A stretch of DNA of 64,000 nucleotides from Roseiconus lacunae (GTDB taxonomy: Bacteria > Planctomycetota > Planctomycetia > Pirellulales > Pirellulaceae), in the NCBI RefSeq assembly GCF_008312935.1, contig NZ_VSZO01000005.1:307358-371357 (forward strand). The letters run 5' to 3'. Below the pieces are notes generated by a model. It searched no databases. It was not told the origin of the DNA and saw only the letters and a program-made list of their open reading frames with translations. Made by a program: the position numbers and the translations under genes. Of this stretch, positions 40,002 to 47,951 are shown one piece after another. How positions within the stretch are numbered: the stretch's first letter is position 1; each line of letters starts with the position of its first letter.

Positions 40002-41027
40002 ATGCTGAAAGTGCCCCACGCCTGCCTTGGCCCCATCTCAGTTCATTTGCCCGAACGTGTCGAAACGAACGAGCAACTGCAAGAAAGCTTTCCGAACTGG
40101 GATTTGTCACTGATCGAAGAAAAAACGGGGATTAGGCAGCGGCATATCGCGGCGGAATCGGAAACATCGAGCGACCTGGCTGTCGCGGCTTCCGAAAAGT
40201 TGTTTGCCGATCACGATATCGATCGCGGTTCGATCGATTTTGTTCTTTTTTGCACTCAGACTCCGGATTATCCGCTACCGACGACGAGCTGTCTTATTCA
40301 GGATCGGTTGTCGCTGCCGACGTCGTGTGGAGCGCTCGATTTCAATTTGGGGTGCAGTGGGTTTGTCTATGGCTTGGGGATCGCGGACGGTTTGATCCAA
40401 AGCGGCGTCGCCCAACGGATCCTGTTTCTGACCGCGGAAACGTACACCAAGTACATCGACGACGCTGATCGAAGCTTGCGGACAATTTTTGGTGACGCGG
40501 CGGCCGCGACGCTGATCACCGCCTCTGACGAACGGTCGATGTGGGGGTTCAAATTTGGCAGCGATGGAAGCGGCGGCGACATGCTCTGCGTTGGTGATGG
40601 AGGCTCCCGACCGGAGAGCGATGCGATCCGTCCACGTCACCGGAAACGTTGGAAAAGTCGGCTGTATATGGACGGGCCGAGTTTGATCAATTTCACCGTT
40701 GATGCGGTTCCTCGAATGATTGATCAGATTTTGCAGGAAAACGCACTGTCCGATTCGGATGTCTCGATGTATCTAATGCATCAGGCGACCTGGAAGATGC
40801 TTGACCAGTTGCGACAGCGAATGGAAGTCGAACCGGGAAAAATCCCAATCGAGTTATCCGACGTCGGGAATACCGTTTCGTGTACACTGCCGATCCTGAT
40901 CGATCAGTTACGACAGACTGGTCGGTTAGACGCGGAATCCGTTAACATGCTGGTAGGTTTCGGCGTCGGACTTTCCTGGGCCGGATGTTTGTGGAAAGAC
41001 GTGTGGGGCCGGACGAAGGCGGTCTAA
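40002..41027 (+). CDS. Ketoacyl-ACP synthase III-like enzyme (FabH family)
   Basis: A 341-residue thiolase-fold enzyme that should condense an acyl-CoA with malonyl-ACP or transfer an acyl group. The FabH triad is present: C118 in FNLGCSGFVYG, H260 in LMHQATWKM and N290 in DVGNTVS. The usual HQAN is HQAT here, and the GNTS motif is GNTV, so it is a divergent branch. EKTGIRQRHIA, QTPDYPLPTTSCLIQ and FGDAAAATLI are standard KAS III blocks. The start is taken at ATG 40002. No acyl carrier protein or fab gene is adjacent. Starter-unit synthesis for a secondary lipid or a modified glycan is plausible. Confidence 0.85.
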   Translation: MLKVPHACLGPISVHLPERVETNEQLQESFPNWDLSLIEEKTGIRQRHIAAESETSSDLAVAASEKLFADHDIDRGSIDFVLFCTQTPDYPLPTTSCLIQDRLSLPTSCGALDFNLGCSGFVYGLGIADGLIQSGVAQRILFLTAETYTKYIDDADRSLRTIFGDAAAATLITASDERSMWGFKFGSDGSGGDMLCVGDGGSRPESDAIRPRHRKRWKSRLYMDGPSLINFTVDAVPRMIDQILQENALSDSDVSMYLMHQATWKMLDQLRQRMEVEPGKIPIELSDVGNTVSCTLPILIDQLRQTGRLDAESVNMLVGFGVGLSWAGCLWKDVWGRTKAV

Positions 41028-41364
41028 GGTGACCACTTGATTTCCGAGGCGGCGGCTGTCCGTGGGCGATTCCGCAGCGCTCGCAACTGGGCCAAAACAA
41101 ACCCAGGGACAGACAATGCGGTAGGGAGTTTCGTGAAGGCTGTACCCTACTTGATCTGTGTCGCCGCGAAGTGGTGTGCGTCCGAAGTGGCAACACTGCA
41201 AAACGAAAACACTGCAAAACGAAAACACGGTACAGATCCATCTTCCGCGTCGGGGAAGGTGAATGCGAGAGAACAACGTCAACAACCGTCAGCGAGGGAT
41301 CGAGTTTCGATCGATCGAAATGCACTGTCTTGGCCGTACCCACCTGGCATGAGGGCTATCGGGG
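41028..41364. other. 337-base intergenic region
   Basis: No supported gene. Contains a perfect 16-base tandem duplication (41195-41226). The promoter of the AlgH/YqgE gene is presumably here. Confidence 0.4.
41195..41226. repeat. 16-base tandem duplication
   Basis: ACTGCAAAACGAAAAC occurs twice in direct succession without mismatch. A slippage origin is likely. Confidence 0.85.
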
Positions 41365-41925
41365 ATGTCTGAATCATTAAGCGGGAGACTACTGATTGCG
41401 TCTCCCTACCTGAGCGATCCCAATTTCATGCGGACCGTAGTCTTGATTGTCAATCATGACGATGAAGGTGCGTTCGGTTTGACATTGACGCGGCCGACCG
41501 CGAAACGATTGAGCGAGGTGATTGAGCTATCGATGCCGTCGGGTGCGATTCGCGAAGACGACTTTATCTTTGAAGGTGGACCCGTCGAGGGGCCGCTGCT
41601 CGCGATCCACGATCTCAGTGATATCGGAGCGCCGATTGACGAAGAAGGCTCTGGGGTTTGGCTAACCGGCGACGAAGACCAACTTCGGTTGCTGCTTCAA
41701 CGAACCGATGCAAAGGTGCGATTTGTCGCCCAGTATTCTGGTTGGGGGCCGGGCCAGCTTGACACGGAAATGCGATCCGGGGGCTGGTTGGTTGGTCGGG
41801 CGGATGCCAAAACGGTGTTTTCCGATCCGGATCAAATTTGGGAATCCGCCGTCAAGCGTTGCGGTCACGAAATCCTTTCTTCGATTTCGCCTGGATTACA
41901 GTTTAGTGATCCATCGGTGAACTGA
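41365..41925 (+). CDS. YqgE/AlgH family protein
   Basis: A 186-residue cytoplasmic protein of the conserved YqgE/AlgH family, whose biochemical role is still unsettled; AlgH was first tied to alginate regulation in Pseudomonas. Family marks are GRLLIASPYLSDPNFMRTVVLI near the start (in parts), GAFGLTLTRPT, EGGPVEGPLLAIHD and YSGWGPGQLDTEMRSGGWL. ATG 41365 fits the family start. The phosphatase gene follows within 15 bases. Confidence 0.93.
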   Translation: MSESLSGRLLIASPYLSDPNFMRTVVLIVNHDDEGAFGLTLTRPTAKRLSEVIELSMPSGAIREDDFIFEGGPVEGPLLAIHDLSDIGAPIDEEGSGVWLTGDEDQLRLLLQRTDAKVRFVAQYSGWGPGQLDTEMRSGGWLVGRADAKTVFSDPDQIWESAVKRCGHEILSSISPGLQFSDPSVN

Positions 41926-41939
41926 ATTTGGTTCGTTTC

Positions 41940-42731
41940 ATGCGTCGTTTCGTGATCGGTGATATTCATGGTTGTTCCAAGGCGCTACGGACGCTGATCG
42001 ATACGATCTCTCCGACTCCGGAGGACGAATTGGTGTTCCTCGGAGACTACGTCGATCGCGGGCCCGATAGTCGCGGGGTGATTGACCAACTCGTCGATCT
42101 GCAATCACGCTGCCAAGTCGTTGCGCTGCGCGGGAACCACGAGATCATGCTCTGTGGGGTGGCATTCGGTGATCGGCCCGCAGAGATGTGGCTTAACTCC
42201 GGTGGAAACGCGACGGTGACCAGTTACGGCGGGTCGCTTAAAAAAATTCCGGCGTCGCATGTGAAGTTCTTGCGAGGATTACTGCCGTACTACGAGACGC
42301 AGAATGCGATCTTTGTCCATGCAAACTATGATCCCGATTTGCCGATGGAAGCGCAGCCGGATGATGTCCGCTACTGGACCCACTTGGTTCGAGCACCCCA
42401 GCCACACTGTAGTGGCAAGCGGGTGTATGTTGGGCACACCCCACAAGCAAACGGAATGATACTCGATCTCGGGCATCTCGTTTGTATGGACACGTATTGC
42501 TTCGGCCACGGTTATCTGACGGCGATGAACGTCGGAACCGACGAGTGCATTCAGGTCGACAAAAAGGGGTTTCGGCGAAAGGTCCCTGCCGAGGCTCTGA
42601 TTCAGTTCATCGGGCAATCGTTTCGATCCGCGCGGTCCTGGATAGCTCGAAGACGCGCCGTTGATGTTTCTCCCCCACCACTGGAATCCGAATCGGAACC
42701 GTCGACACCAGGCGAAACACCGGCGGATTAA
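41940..42731 (+). CDS. PPP-family metallophosphatase (ApaH/PrpA-like)
   Basis: A 263-residue phosphatase with the PPP metal motifs in order: GDIHG near residue 8, GDYVDRGPDS near 36 and RGNHE near 69, with further histidines in VHANYD and GHTPQ. Substrates of such bacterial enzymes are phosphoproteins or diadenosine polyphosphates. ATG 41940 is chosen over TTG 41928. The C-terminal 40 residues (after IGQSF) are basic and then Pro/Ser/Glu-rich, an extension that looks disordered. It lies nine bases before the sensor kinase gene and might take part in the same phosphorylation circuit (inference). Confidence 0.9.
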   Translation: MRRFVIGDIHGCSKALRTLIDTISPTPEDELVFLGDYVDRGPDSRGVIDQLVDLQSRCQVVALRGNHEIMLCGVAFGDRPAEMWLNSGGNATVTSYGGSLKKIPASHVKFLRGLLPYYETQNAIFVHANYDPDLPMEAQPDDVRYWTHLVRAPQPHCSGKRVYVGHTPQANGMILDLGHLVCMDTYCFGHGYLTAMNVGTDECIQVDKKGFRRKVPAEALIQFIGQSFRSARSWIARRRAVDVSPPPLESESEPSTPGETPAD

Positions 42732-42740
42732 TTTGACGAC

Positions 42741-44183
42741 ATGAGCAACACGCTTTTAACGGAGTCGAACCCACCGGAATCCCCTGGCCCGTCAACGGCC
42801 TATTCCGGCGACAGCCACTCCGGAGGTGGGGTCTCCATCGCACCGCGTGTTTCGGCAACGTCTGGTAAGTCGATCGCGCCTCGTCCGATTGAGTACGCGG
42901 CATTCCGTCCGCGGTTGGGAATGGTTGTCGGTCCCCTCGTAGCGATCGCATTGACGGTCTGGCTGACCATGATGTTGTCGCTGCAACCGGTCGGCATTCT
43001 ATTGGTGACCACCGGAATGTGCGTGATCGTCGGTGTGGTGCAGGTGATTTACACCGTACTTCGTTGGGAAAATGCGGAAGCGGCGTACGAACGTGAGCGA
43101 ACCGCTGCGGAGCTTTGGAATCTGCGTTTCGAGAACTTACAGTCTGAATTTCAGCGGACGACATCGGCCTTGTCACACATGACCGATGGCGTGGTGATGT
43201 TATCACCCAAGACTGAGATCGTTTTGATCAACGAGGCCGCGAGAAGACTGCTGGCGTTATCGTCGGGAGGGCAATACCTGGGGCGAAAAATTTCCGAGAT
43301 CGTTCGTATCCCGGACATCGTATCGGCAGTGGATCGCGCCGGTAGCGGAAAGATCGATGAAAATGTCGCGGTCGAGGTGGTCGACGGATCTGTCGTTCGC
43401 CCGGTTGCGGTCCGCGTCAGTCGGATCCTTGAGACCGAGCCGCCGCACTTGTTGCTGATCTTGAGCGACGAAACGGAGGCTCACCGAGTCGAGGCGATTC
43501 GGCGGGAGTTTATTGCTAACGTCTCACATGAACTGAAAACACCGTTGGCGGCAATCAAAGGCTACGCCGAAACGGTGGAACTTGCCATCCAAGATGACCC
43601 TGAATCGGCAGCCCATTTCATCGCGCAGATCGGCAAGCAGTGTGATCGATTGGAGGCTCTGATCGCGGACATGATGAAGCTCGCCCGAGCACAGTCCGGC
43701 AAAGGCACGTTGGTGATCCAAGCGTTGGACTTGGAAAAAGTGATCAATCAAGCGATGAGTTCGTTTTTACCGGTTGCCGGAGCGAAGCAAATCGATCTGA
43801 GTGTCGTTCCCAGCGACCAACCCGTGCATGTGCTGGCCGACGAGGAAGCCGCGCTCACGATCGCACAGAACTTGATCAGTAACGCGATTCGACACACCAA
43901 CGCGGGTGGTCACGTCGTCGTCTCGTTCCGGAAGGATGGCGATGGTTGGGTGATGGCGGTCCAGGATGACGGTGTTGGGATCGCCGAAGAGTACCAGGAA
44001 CGCATTTTCGAGCGTTTCTACCGGGTGGATCGTACGCGAAAAGCACACGACGGGGGGACCGGGATCGGATTGTCGATCGTCAAAAACCTCAGCCGCGCAT
44101 TGGGGGGGAGAATCGGCGTCATCAGCAGCCCCGGAAATGGTGCGACTTTCGAGGTTTGGCTGCGTTCCGCAATTTCGAAATAA
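42741..44183 (+). CDS. PhoR-like sensor histidine kinase
   Basis: A 480-residue membrane kinase. Residues 1-50 are a Ser/Pro-rich cytoplasmic leader. Two membrane helices follow (about 57-75 and 78-100), with almost no periplasmic loop, then a coiled segment, a PAS domain (HMTDGVVMLSPKTEIVLINEAARR in parts, near 150), HisKA with H263 in ANVSHELKTPLAAIKGY, and HATPase with NLISNAIRHTNAGG, DDGVGIAEE and GGTGIGLSIVK. The absence of a periplasmic sensor domain resembles PhoR of phosphate control. The response regulator gene follows after 188 bases. Confidence 0.9.
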   Translation: MSNTLLTESNPPESPGPSTAYSGDSHSGGGVSIAPRVSATSGKSIAPRPIEYAAFRPRLGMVVGPLVAIALTVWLTMMLSLQPVGILLVTTGMCVIVGVVQVIYTVLRWENAEAAYERERTAAELWNLRFENLQSEFQRTTSALSHMTDGVVMLSPKTEIVLINEAARRLLALSSGGQYLGRKISEIVRIPDIVSAVDRAGSGKIDENVAVEVVDGSVVRPVAVRVSRILETEPPHLLLILSDETEAHRVEAIRREFIANVSHELKTPLAAIKGYAETVELAIQDDPESAAHFIAQIGKQCDRLEALIADMMKLARAQSGKGTLVIQALDLEKVINQAMSSFLPVAGAKQIDLSVVPSDQPVHVLADEEAALTIAQNLISNAIRHTNAGGHVVVSFRKDGDGWVMAVQDDGVGIAEEYQERIFERFYRVDRTRKAHDGGTGIGLSIVKNLSRALGGRIGVISSPGNGATFEVWLRSAISK

Positions 44184-44233
44184 AGTCTTCATCAAACATT
44201 TATCGCTCCAGCGGCGGGGGTAGACTGTACATT

Positions 44234-44282
44234 TCCGCGGATTGCTTCAACACTGTCGACAACCAAAACTCAGTCCGCGGAT
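44234..44282. repeat. Pair of TCCGCGGAT sites 40 bases apart
   Basis: TCCGCGGAT occurs at 44234-44242 and again at 44274-44282. Each contains the palindrome ATCCGCGGAT or close to it. They lie 90-138 bases before the response regulator start and might be operator sites spaced about four helical turns; chance is possible. Confidence 0.3.
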
Positions 44283-44371
44283 CGTTTTCTAACCGGGAGT
44301 GGTCCTGGATTGAGATTCCCATTCCAGATGTCGATTGATCGACTGTTTGAAACACTGGCAAGCATCGACGC

Positions 44372-45058
44372 ATGTCTAATAACAAGATCCTGATCGTCGA
44401 GGACTACGGCCCTTTGGCCGAGACTCTCGAGTACCAGTTGAAGCGAACTGGCTACGAAGTTTACCGTGCCGGCGATGGTAAGGAGGGGGTCGATCAGGCG
44501 AAGCTTTATCTTCCCGACCTGATCGTACTCGACATCGACCTACCGATCCTCAACGGCGTCGAAGTTTGCAAGCACTTGCGAGCCGATCCGAAAACTCGTG
44601 AGACGCTGATCCTTATGCTCAGCGCGATGGGCGAAGAATCCGATCAAGTTGTCGGCTTCGCCGTCGGCGCAGACGATTACGTTGTCAAACCGGTTGAAAG
44701 CTATAAGGTATTGCTGCAGCGAATCAAAGCGCTGCTGCGGCGACGCGAGCCGGTGCTTGAGGACCATGATTCCGTCTCCCATCAGAACGTTACCGTCGAC
44801 CGTCGCCGTTTCGTCGTGACCATTGACGAGTTACCGCTGAAGCTGACCAAGAGCGAATTCCGATTGCTCGACACCTTGATCCGCCAGCCCGGTCGGGCCT
44901 TCGGGCGAAGCGAACTTGTTGATGCAGCGTTGGGAGAAGACACCGTCGTTCTCGATCGAACGATTGACGTCCACGTCCGTGCCTTGCGAAAGAAAATGGG
45001 TGGCGCGGCCGATTTGATCGAAACCGTTCGTGGCGTCGGTTACCGATTTAAAGAATAA
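44372..45058 (+). CDS. PhoB/OmpR-family response regulator
   Basis: A 228-residue two-domain regulator. The receiver has E10-D11, the phospho-acceptor D54 in IVLDIDLP, a Ser in MLSAMGEE and K in YVVKPVE. The C-terminal winged helix has LTKSEFRLLDTLIRQPGRAFGRSEL and the recognition-helix region RTIDVHVRALRKKMG, ending VRGVGYRFKE. It is the likely partner of the PhoR-like kinase encoded just upstream, although kinase and regulator are in the reverse of the usual order and 188 bases apart. Confidence 0.92.
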   Translation: MSNNKILIVEDYGPLAETLEYQLKRTGYEVYRAGDGKEGVDQAKLYLPDLIVLDIDLPILNGVEVCKHLRADPKTRETLILMLSAMGEESDQVVGFAVGADDYVVKPVESYKVLLQRIKALLRRREPVLEDHDSVSHQNVTVDRRRFVVTIDELPLKLTKSEFRLLDTLIRQPGRAFGRSELVDAALGEDTVVLDRTIDVHVRALRKKMGGAADLIETVRGVGYRFKE

Positions 45059-45104
45059 ACCTGCCGCCGCGAAGCCATCGGCGTCGCACTTCTATCAGTA
45101 GCGG

Positions 45105-45156
45105 AAGCCGCCGACGGCTTTCGTGGCTTTGCTTTACCGAGCGAATCTCTGGACGG
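45105..45156. repeat. Dispersed ~50 bp repeat, copy 1
   Basis: AAGCCGCCGACGG begins a stretch that matches 47867-47917 at most positions, including the shared core GGCTTTGCTTTA, then CGAGCGAA and CTCTGG. After CTCTGGACG this copy is interrupted by the element at 45160-45264. GGGCGAGTT(C/T)CGCTACC, which directly follows in the other copy, is found here at 45273. Confidence 0.65.
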
Positions 45157-45159
45157 CTC

Positions 45160-45264
45160 GTTGATTTAACCGAATTGAGAGAATCGACGATCAGCCGACG
45201 GGCTTCAGCCCAAGTTTGCGCGAGAGAACCGCACGCTATCGCGTTTGTGGCTGATTAAATCAAC
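45160..45264. mobile_element. MITE-like element, 105 bp
   Basis: GTTGATTTAA (45160-45169) and TTAAATCAAC (45255-45264) are perfect 10 bp terminal inverted repeats bounding 85 bases with no coding capacity. The flanks are the two halves of the ~50 bp repeat, which is uninterrupted at 47867, suggesting insertion. No target-site duplication is obvious, and no transposase is in the window. Confidence 0.5.
45193..45210. repeat. REP-like repeat, copy 4 (one arm)
   Basis: AGCCGACGGGCTTCAGCC matches the consensus AGCCGAnnGGCGTTnGCC with two differences. It lies inside the 105 bp element. Confidence 0.4.
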
Positions 45265-45485
45265 AGGCCGTGGGCGAGTTCCGCTACCCCCACATCGATT
45301 TGGAACGCAGCACTGGCGCGTCATCGAAATGCCGACTGATGGTGCACTTGAACACTCTGTAGTGTTCAACTTTGACGCCCAAAGGACGCTGCCGAAAAAT
45401 TTCGTGGGAGTCGAACAAGGCCCCCAAGATCCTTGACTTCACCACGAATGATGACCGGTGACCTTGCTGTTTTTGCAACTGGACA

Positions 45486-46037
45486 ATGTCTTTCGTGTCG
45501 GTGCTGTCGATGCCTGAAACCCAGAACGATTCCGCTTTTGATGCGACCAAAATCACACGGCCGGCGCCGGTGTTATTGACGTATTACGTTTTAGTTTCAG
45601 TGCCATCGCTGTTTCTCGCTTTACCTCTGCTCTGGTTCCGATTCTTAACGCTGCGATACACCTTCGACCATGAAGGTGTGTCGATGCGGTGGGGGCTGCT
45701 ATTTCGAAAGGAGATTCTGCTGACGTATCGGCGGATCCAGGATATCCACTTGACTCGCAATCTCGTGCAGCGTTGGTTCGGTTTGGCGACCGTCGGAATT
45801 CAGACGGCATCGGGAAGTGCTGGACCGGAAATGTCGATCGAGGGAATCCTTGAAGCTGAACCATTGCGAGATTTCTTGTATCAACAGATGCGAGGAGCGC
45901 GCGGCGAACCGGAGTTGCCGAACGATGCATCGGGCAAGCCTGTTTCACTCGGGCACGGGACGAACACGACCGAACTGCTACGGGAGATTCGCGATCATTT
46001 GGCACGCATTAACCGACTCCCGGAAGATCAGCAATGA
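45486..46037 (+). CDS. Bacterial PH-domain membrane protein (YdbS/bPH2-like)
   Basis: A 183-residue protein. One or two hydrophobic segments (about 30-55) precede a bPH2 domain: TLRYTFDHEGVSMRWGLLFRKEILLTYRRIQDIHLTRNLVQRWFG in parts, then ATVGIQTASGS. The membrane helix pair plus the RRIQDI-type strand is characteristic of YdbS/YdbT-like proteins. Function is unknown; they usually occur in pairs, as here. Its stop overlaps the next start (ATGA). The C-terminal 40 residues are a charged linker and helix. Confidence 0.85.
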   Translation: MSFVSVLSMPETQNDSAFDATKITRPAPVLLTYYVLVSVPSLFLALPLLWFRFLTLRYTFDHEGVSMRWGLLFRKEILLTYRRIQDIHLTRNLVQRWFGLATVGIQTASGSAGPEMSIEGILEAEPLRDFLYQQMRGARGEPELPNDASGKPVSLGHGTNTTELLREIRDHLARINRLPEDQQ

Positions 46038-46789
46038 ATGAATCGATCCACGCGGCTTGCACATGGTGTTACGAAGGCGTTTGGTCGATGCTGACGAACT
46101 GGTTTCGTGTACCAAGGCAACCACCGACGCTTCCAGTTGCAGACGATACCGTCGTTACCTCATTTCGACCATCGGACAATTACCTTCGCTATTTGAAGCT
46201 CTTCTTTTGGATCGGTTGCGTGGCAGTTGATATCGGATTGGCCATCCTTTGGATTGTGATTGCCGTTGCGAGTCCGCTGGTTGGCGTATTGATCACACCG
46301 CTAATGCTGTTCGTCATGATCGTTCCCGATATCGTTGCCTACGTTGCCATCCACCTAAAGTTCGACACAATGTGGTACGTGCTATCCGATCGATCAATGC
46401 GGATCCGCCGAGGCATCTGGGTGATTCACGAAACAACGATCACGTTCGAAAACATCCAAAACGTGAGACTGACTCAAGGACCAATCGAGCGTTACTTTGG
46501 TTTCGCCAACCTGGTCGTGGAAACAGCAGGCGGCGGAGCTTCCGCCGAAGGCCAATCGCATGGGCAGCCTCACCAGGGAATCATGGTCGGCCTGGCCAAT
46601 GCGTCAGAATTACGAGACTGCATCATGGACAAGGCACGGCAATCTCAGTCAGCCGGTTTGGGCGACGATCGACACGACAGCGGTAAGAAATGTATGGCGA
46701 CAGGTTTTACTGATGTTGACGTTGCGCTGCTGGCAGAGATTCGAAATCAAATTGTTCAGCTACCTTTGCAAAACGCGACTGGAAATTGA
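46034..46789 (+). CDS. Bacterial PH-domain membrane protein, second of pair
   Basis: A 251-residue protein with two hydrophobic helices (about 57-105), followed by a bPH2 domain (LKFDTMWYVLSDRSMRIRRGIWVIHETTITFENIQNVRLTQGPIERYFGFANLVVETAGGG in pieces). It is about 70 residues longer than its upstream partner, mainly at the N-terminus. The two are translationally coupled and probably form one membrane complex. A role in membrane or envelope stress is sometimes proposed for the family; nothing here tests that. Confidence 0.85.
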   Translation: MNESIHAACTWCYEGVWSMLTNWFRVPRQPPTLPVADDTVVTSFRPSDNYLRYLKLFFWIGCVAVDIGLAILWIVIAVASPLVGVLITPLMLFVMIVPDIVAYVAIHLKFDTMWYVLSDRSMRIRRGIWVIHETTITFENIQNVRLTQGPIERYFGFANLVVETAGGGASAEGQSHGQPHQGIMVGLANASELRDCIMDKARQSQSAGLGDDRHDSGKKCMATGFTDVDVALLAEIRNQIVQLPLQNATGN

Positions 46790-47085
46790 AGGCACTTAAG
46801 AGGTGACCTTGGATTGTGATGATACGGATGTGTGTGGAAGTGAAAAGCGATTGCAATCGCGATAGACGCCAAAGATGCGAGAGGAGATGAGTGAGGAAAT
46901 CGCTTGCAGTGAGGTATCGCCCCATTCGCGTTTTTCATTCCTTTCGTGGTTGTCATCAATACGCCTATTGCGAAAGCCGTTTCGAACCTGTCAGAGAATG
47001 CACCTCGCTTGGAACTCGCTTTCTGTTAAAACTGGTGGCCTGAAGATCAATTAGGGGTAACAGGCGAAACACCTGGGAGAAGCTG

Positions 47086-47613
47086 ATGGCGGGACTGGAA
47101 TTGTCTGGAAAGCGAGTGCTGACGTTTGTCGGCGACATCTATGAAGACCTGGAGTTGTGGTATCCAAAGTTGCGGCTGATCGAAGCGGGGGCTGAGGTCG
47201 TTGTGGCGGGACCGGAAGCCGGAACGGTCTACGCGGGGAAAAACGGGTACCCGTGCCAGTCAGATGTTTCGATCGCAGAAATGAAAGCTGCCGAGTTTGA
47301 TGGTCTGGTTGTCCCGGGCGGGTTCATGCCGGACAAACTACGACGCGATCCCGCTGTCTTACAGTTGGTCCGAGATTTTGCTGATTCGAGCAAACTTGTC
47401 GCGGCGATCTGTCATGGCGGATGGATCCCCATTTCCGCGAAAGTCTACGAGGGCGTACGAGTGACCGGGTCGCCAGGAATCAAAGACGACTTAATCAACG
47501 CTGGTGCAATCTGGGAAGACTCTCCGGTGGTCATCGACCGCCACTTTGTGTCCAGTCGCAAGCCGGATGACCTACCCGACTTCTGCCGCGGCATGCTGCA
47601 AGTCCTGGGCTGA
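47086..47613 (+). CDS. DJ-1/PfpI family protein (YraA/YhbO-like)
   Basis: A 175-residue class I glutaminase-like protein of the PfpI/YhbO branch, members of which act as proteases or glyoxal/protein deglycation enzymes. The nucleophile is C109 in VAAICHGGW. The partner glutamate is in DIYEDLELWYP near residue 20. DGLVVPGGFMPDKLRR and VTGSPGIKDDLINAG are typical. The ATG is preceded by a GGAGA sequence. It stands alone, about 300 bases from the PH-domain pair. Confidence 0.92.
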   Translation: MAGLELSGKRVLTFVGDIYEDLELWYPKLRLIEAGAEVVVAGPEAGTVYAGKNGYPCQSDVSIAEMKAAEFDGLVVPGGFMPDKLRRDPAVLQLVRDFADSSKLVAAICHGGWIPISAKVYEGVRVTGSPGIKDDLINAGAIWEDSPVVIDRHFVSSRKPDDLPDFCRGMLQVLG

Positions 47614-47951
47614 TTCGAAATCGATTCGCAAATCGTAGCTACTGCCTGATTCGCAGAAAACGGATCAGGAAATTGGTGTTACACCTTGGAAAGCGGTTGA
47701 GAAGCTTCAACCGGGCGACATGCTGCGATTGATCGCGGGGCTCGTCGTAGCCGGCTTCCCACTCCTACCAGTTGATCTTGCCGCTTCCGTTCGAATACAA
47801 GCAGTACCGCAACAAACGTTTCACGCGATCTGATGCCTTGTCTATCGAAACGCCGATAGTATCGACAAGCCGCCGAGACTTTCTCGGCTTTGCTTTATCG
47901 AGCGAAACTCTGGGCGAGTTTCGCTACCTCGATTCTGAGCAAGACGATCGA
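47614..47951. other. 338-base region between convergent genes
   Basis: Lies between the DJ-1-like gene (plus) and the helicase gene (minus). Contains copy 2 of the ~50 bp repeat at 47867. No gene is supported. Confidence 0.45.
47867..47917. repeat. Dispersed ~50 bp repeat, copy 2
   Basis: AAGCCGCCGAGACTTTCTCG continues into GGCTTTGCTTTATCG and AGCGAAACTCTGGGCGAG. It matches 45105-45156 at most positions. This copy is uninterrupted. Positions 47872-47890 can fold (CCGAG/CTCGG). Confidence 0.65.

Larger units (their letters stand above)
45059..45485. other. 427-base intergenic region rich in repeats
   Basis: No gene is supported. It holds a copy of the ~50 bp repeat also found at 47867 (45105-45156), directly followed by a 105 bp element with 10 bp terminal inverted repeats (45160-45264) that encloses a GCC-GGC repeat arm at 45193. 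Confidence 0.55.

Noticed and set aside
41195..41226. Short CRISPR-like array
   Set aside because: Only two adjacent identical 16-base units with no spacer; a tandem duplication.
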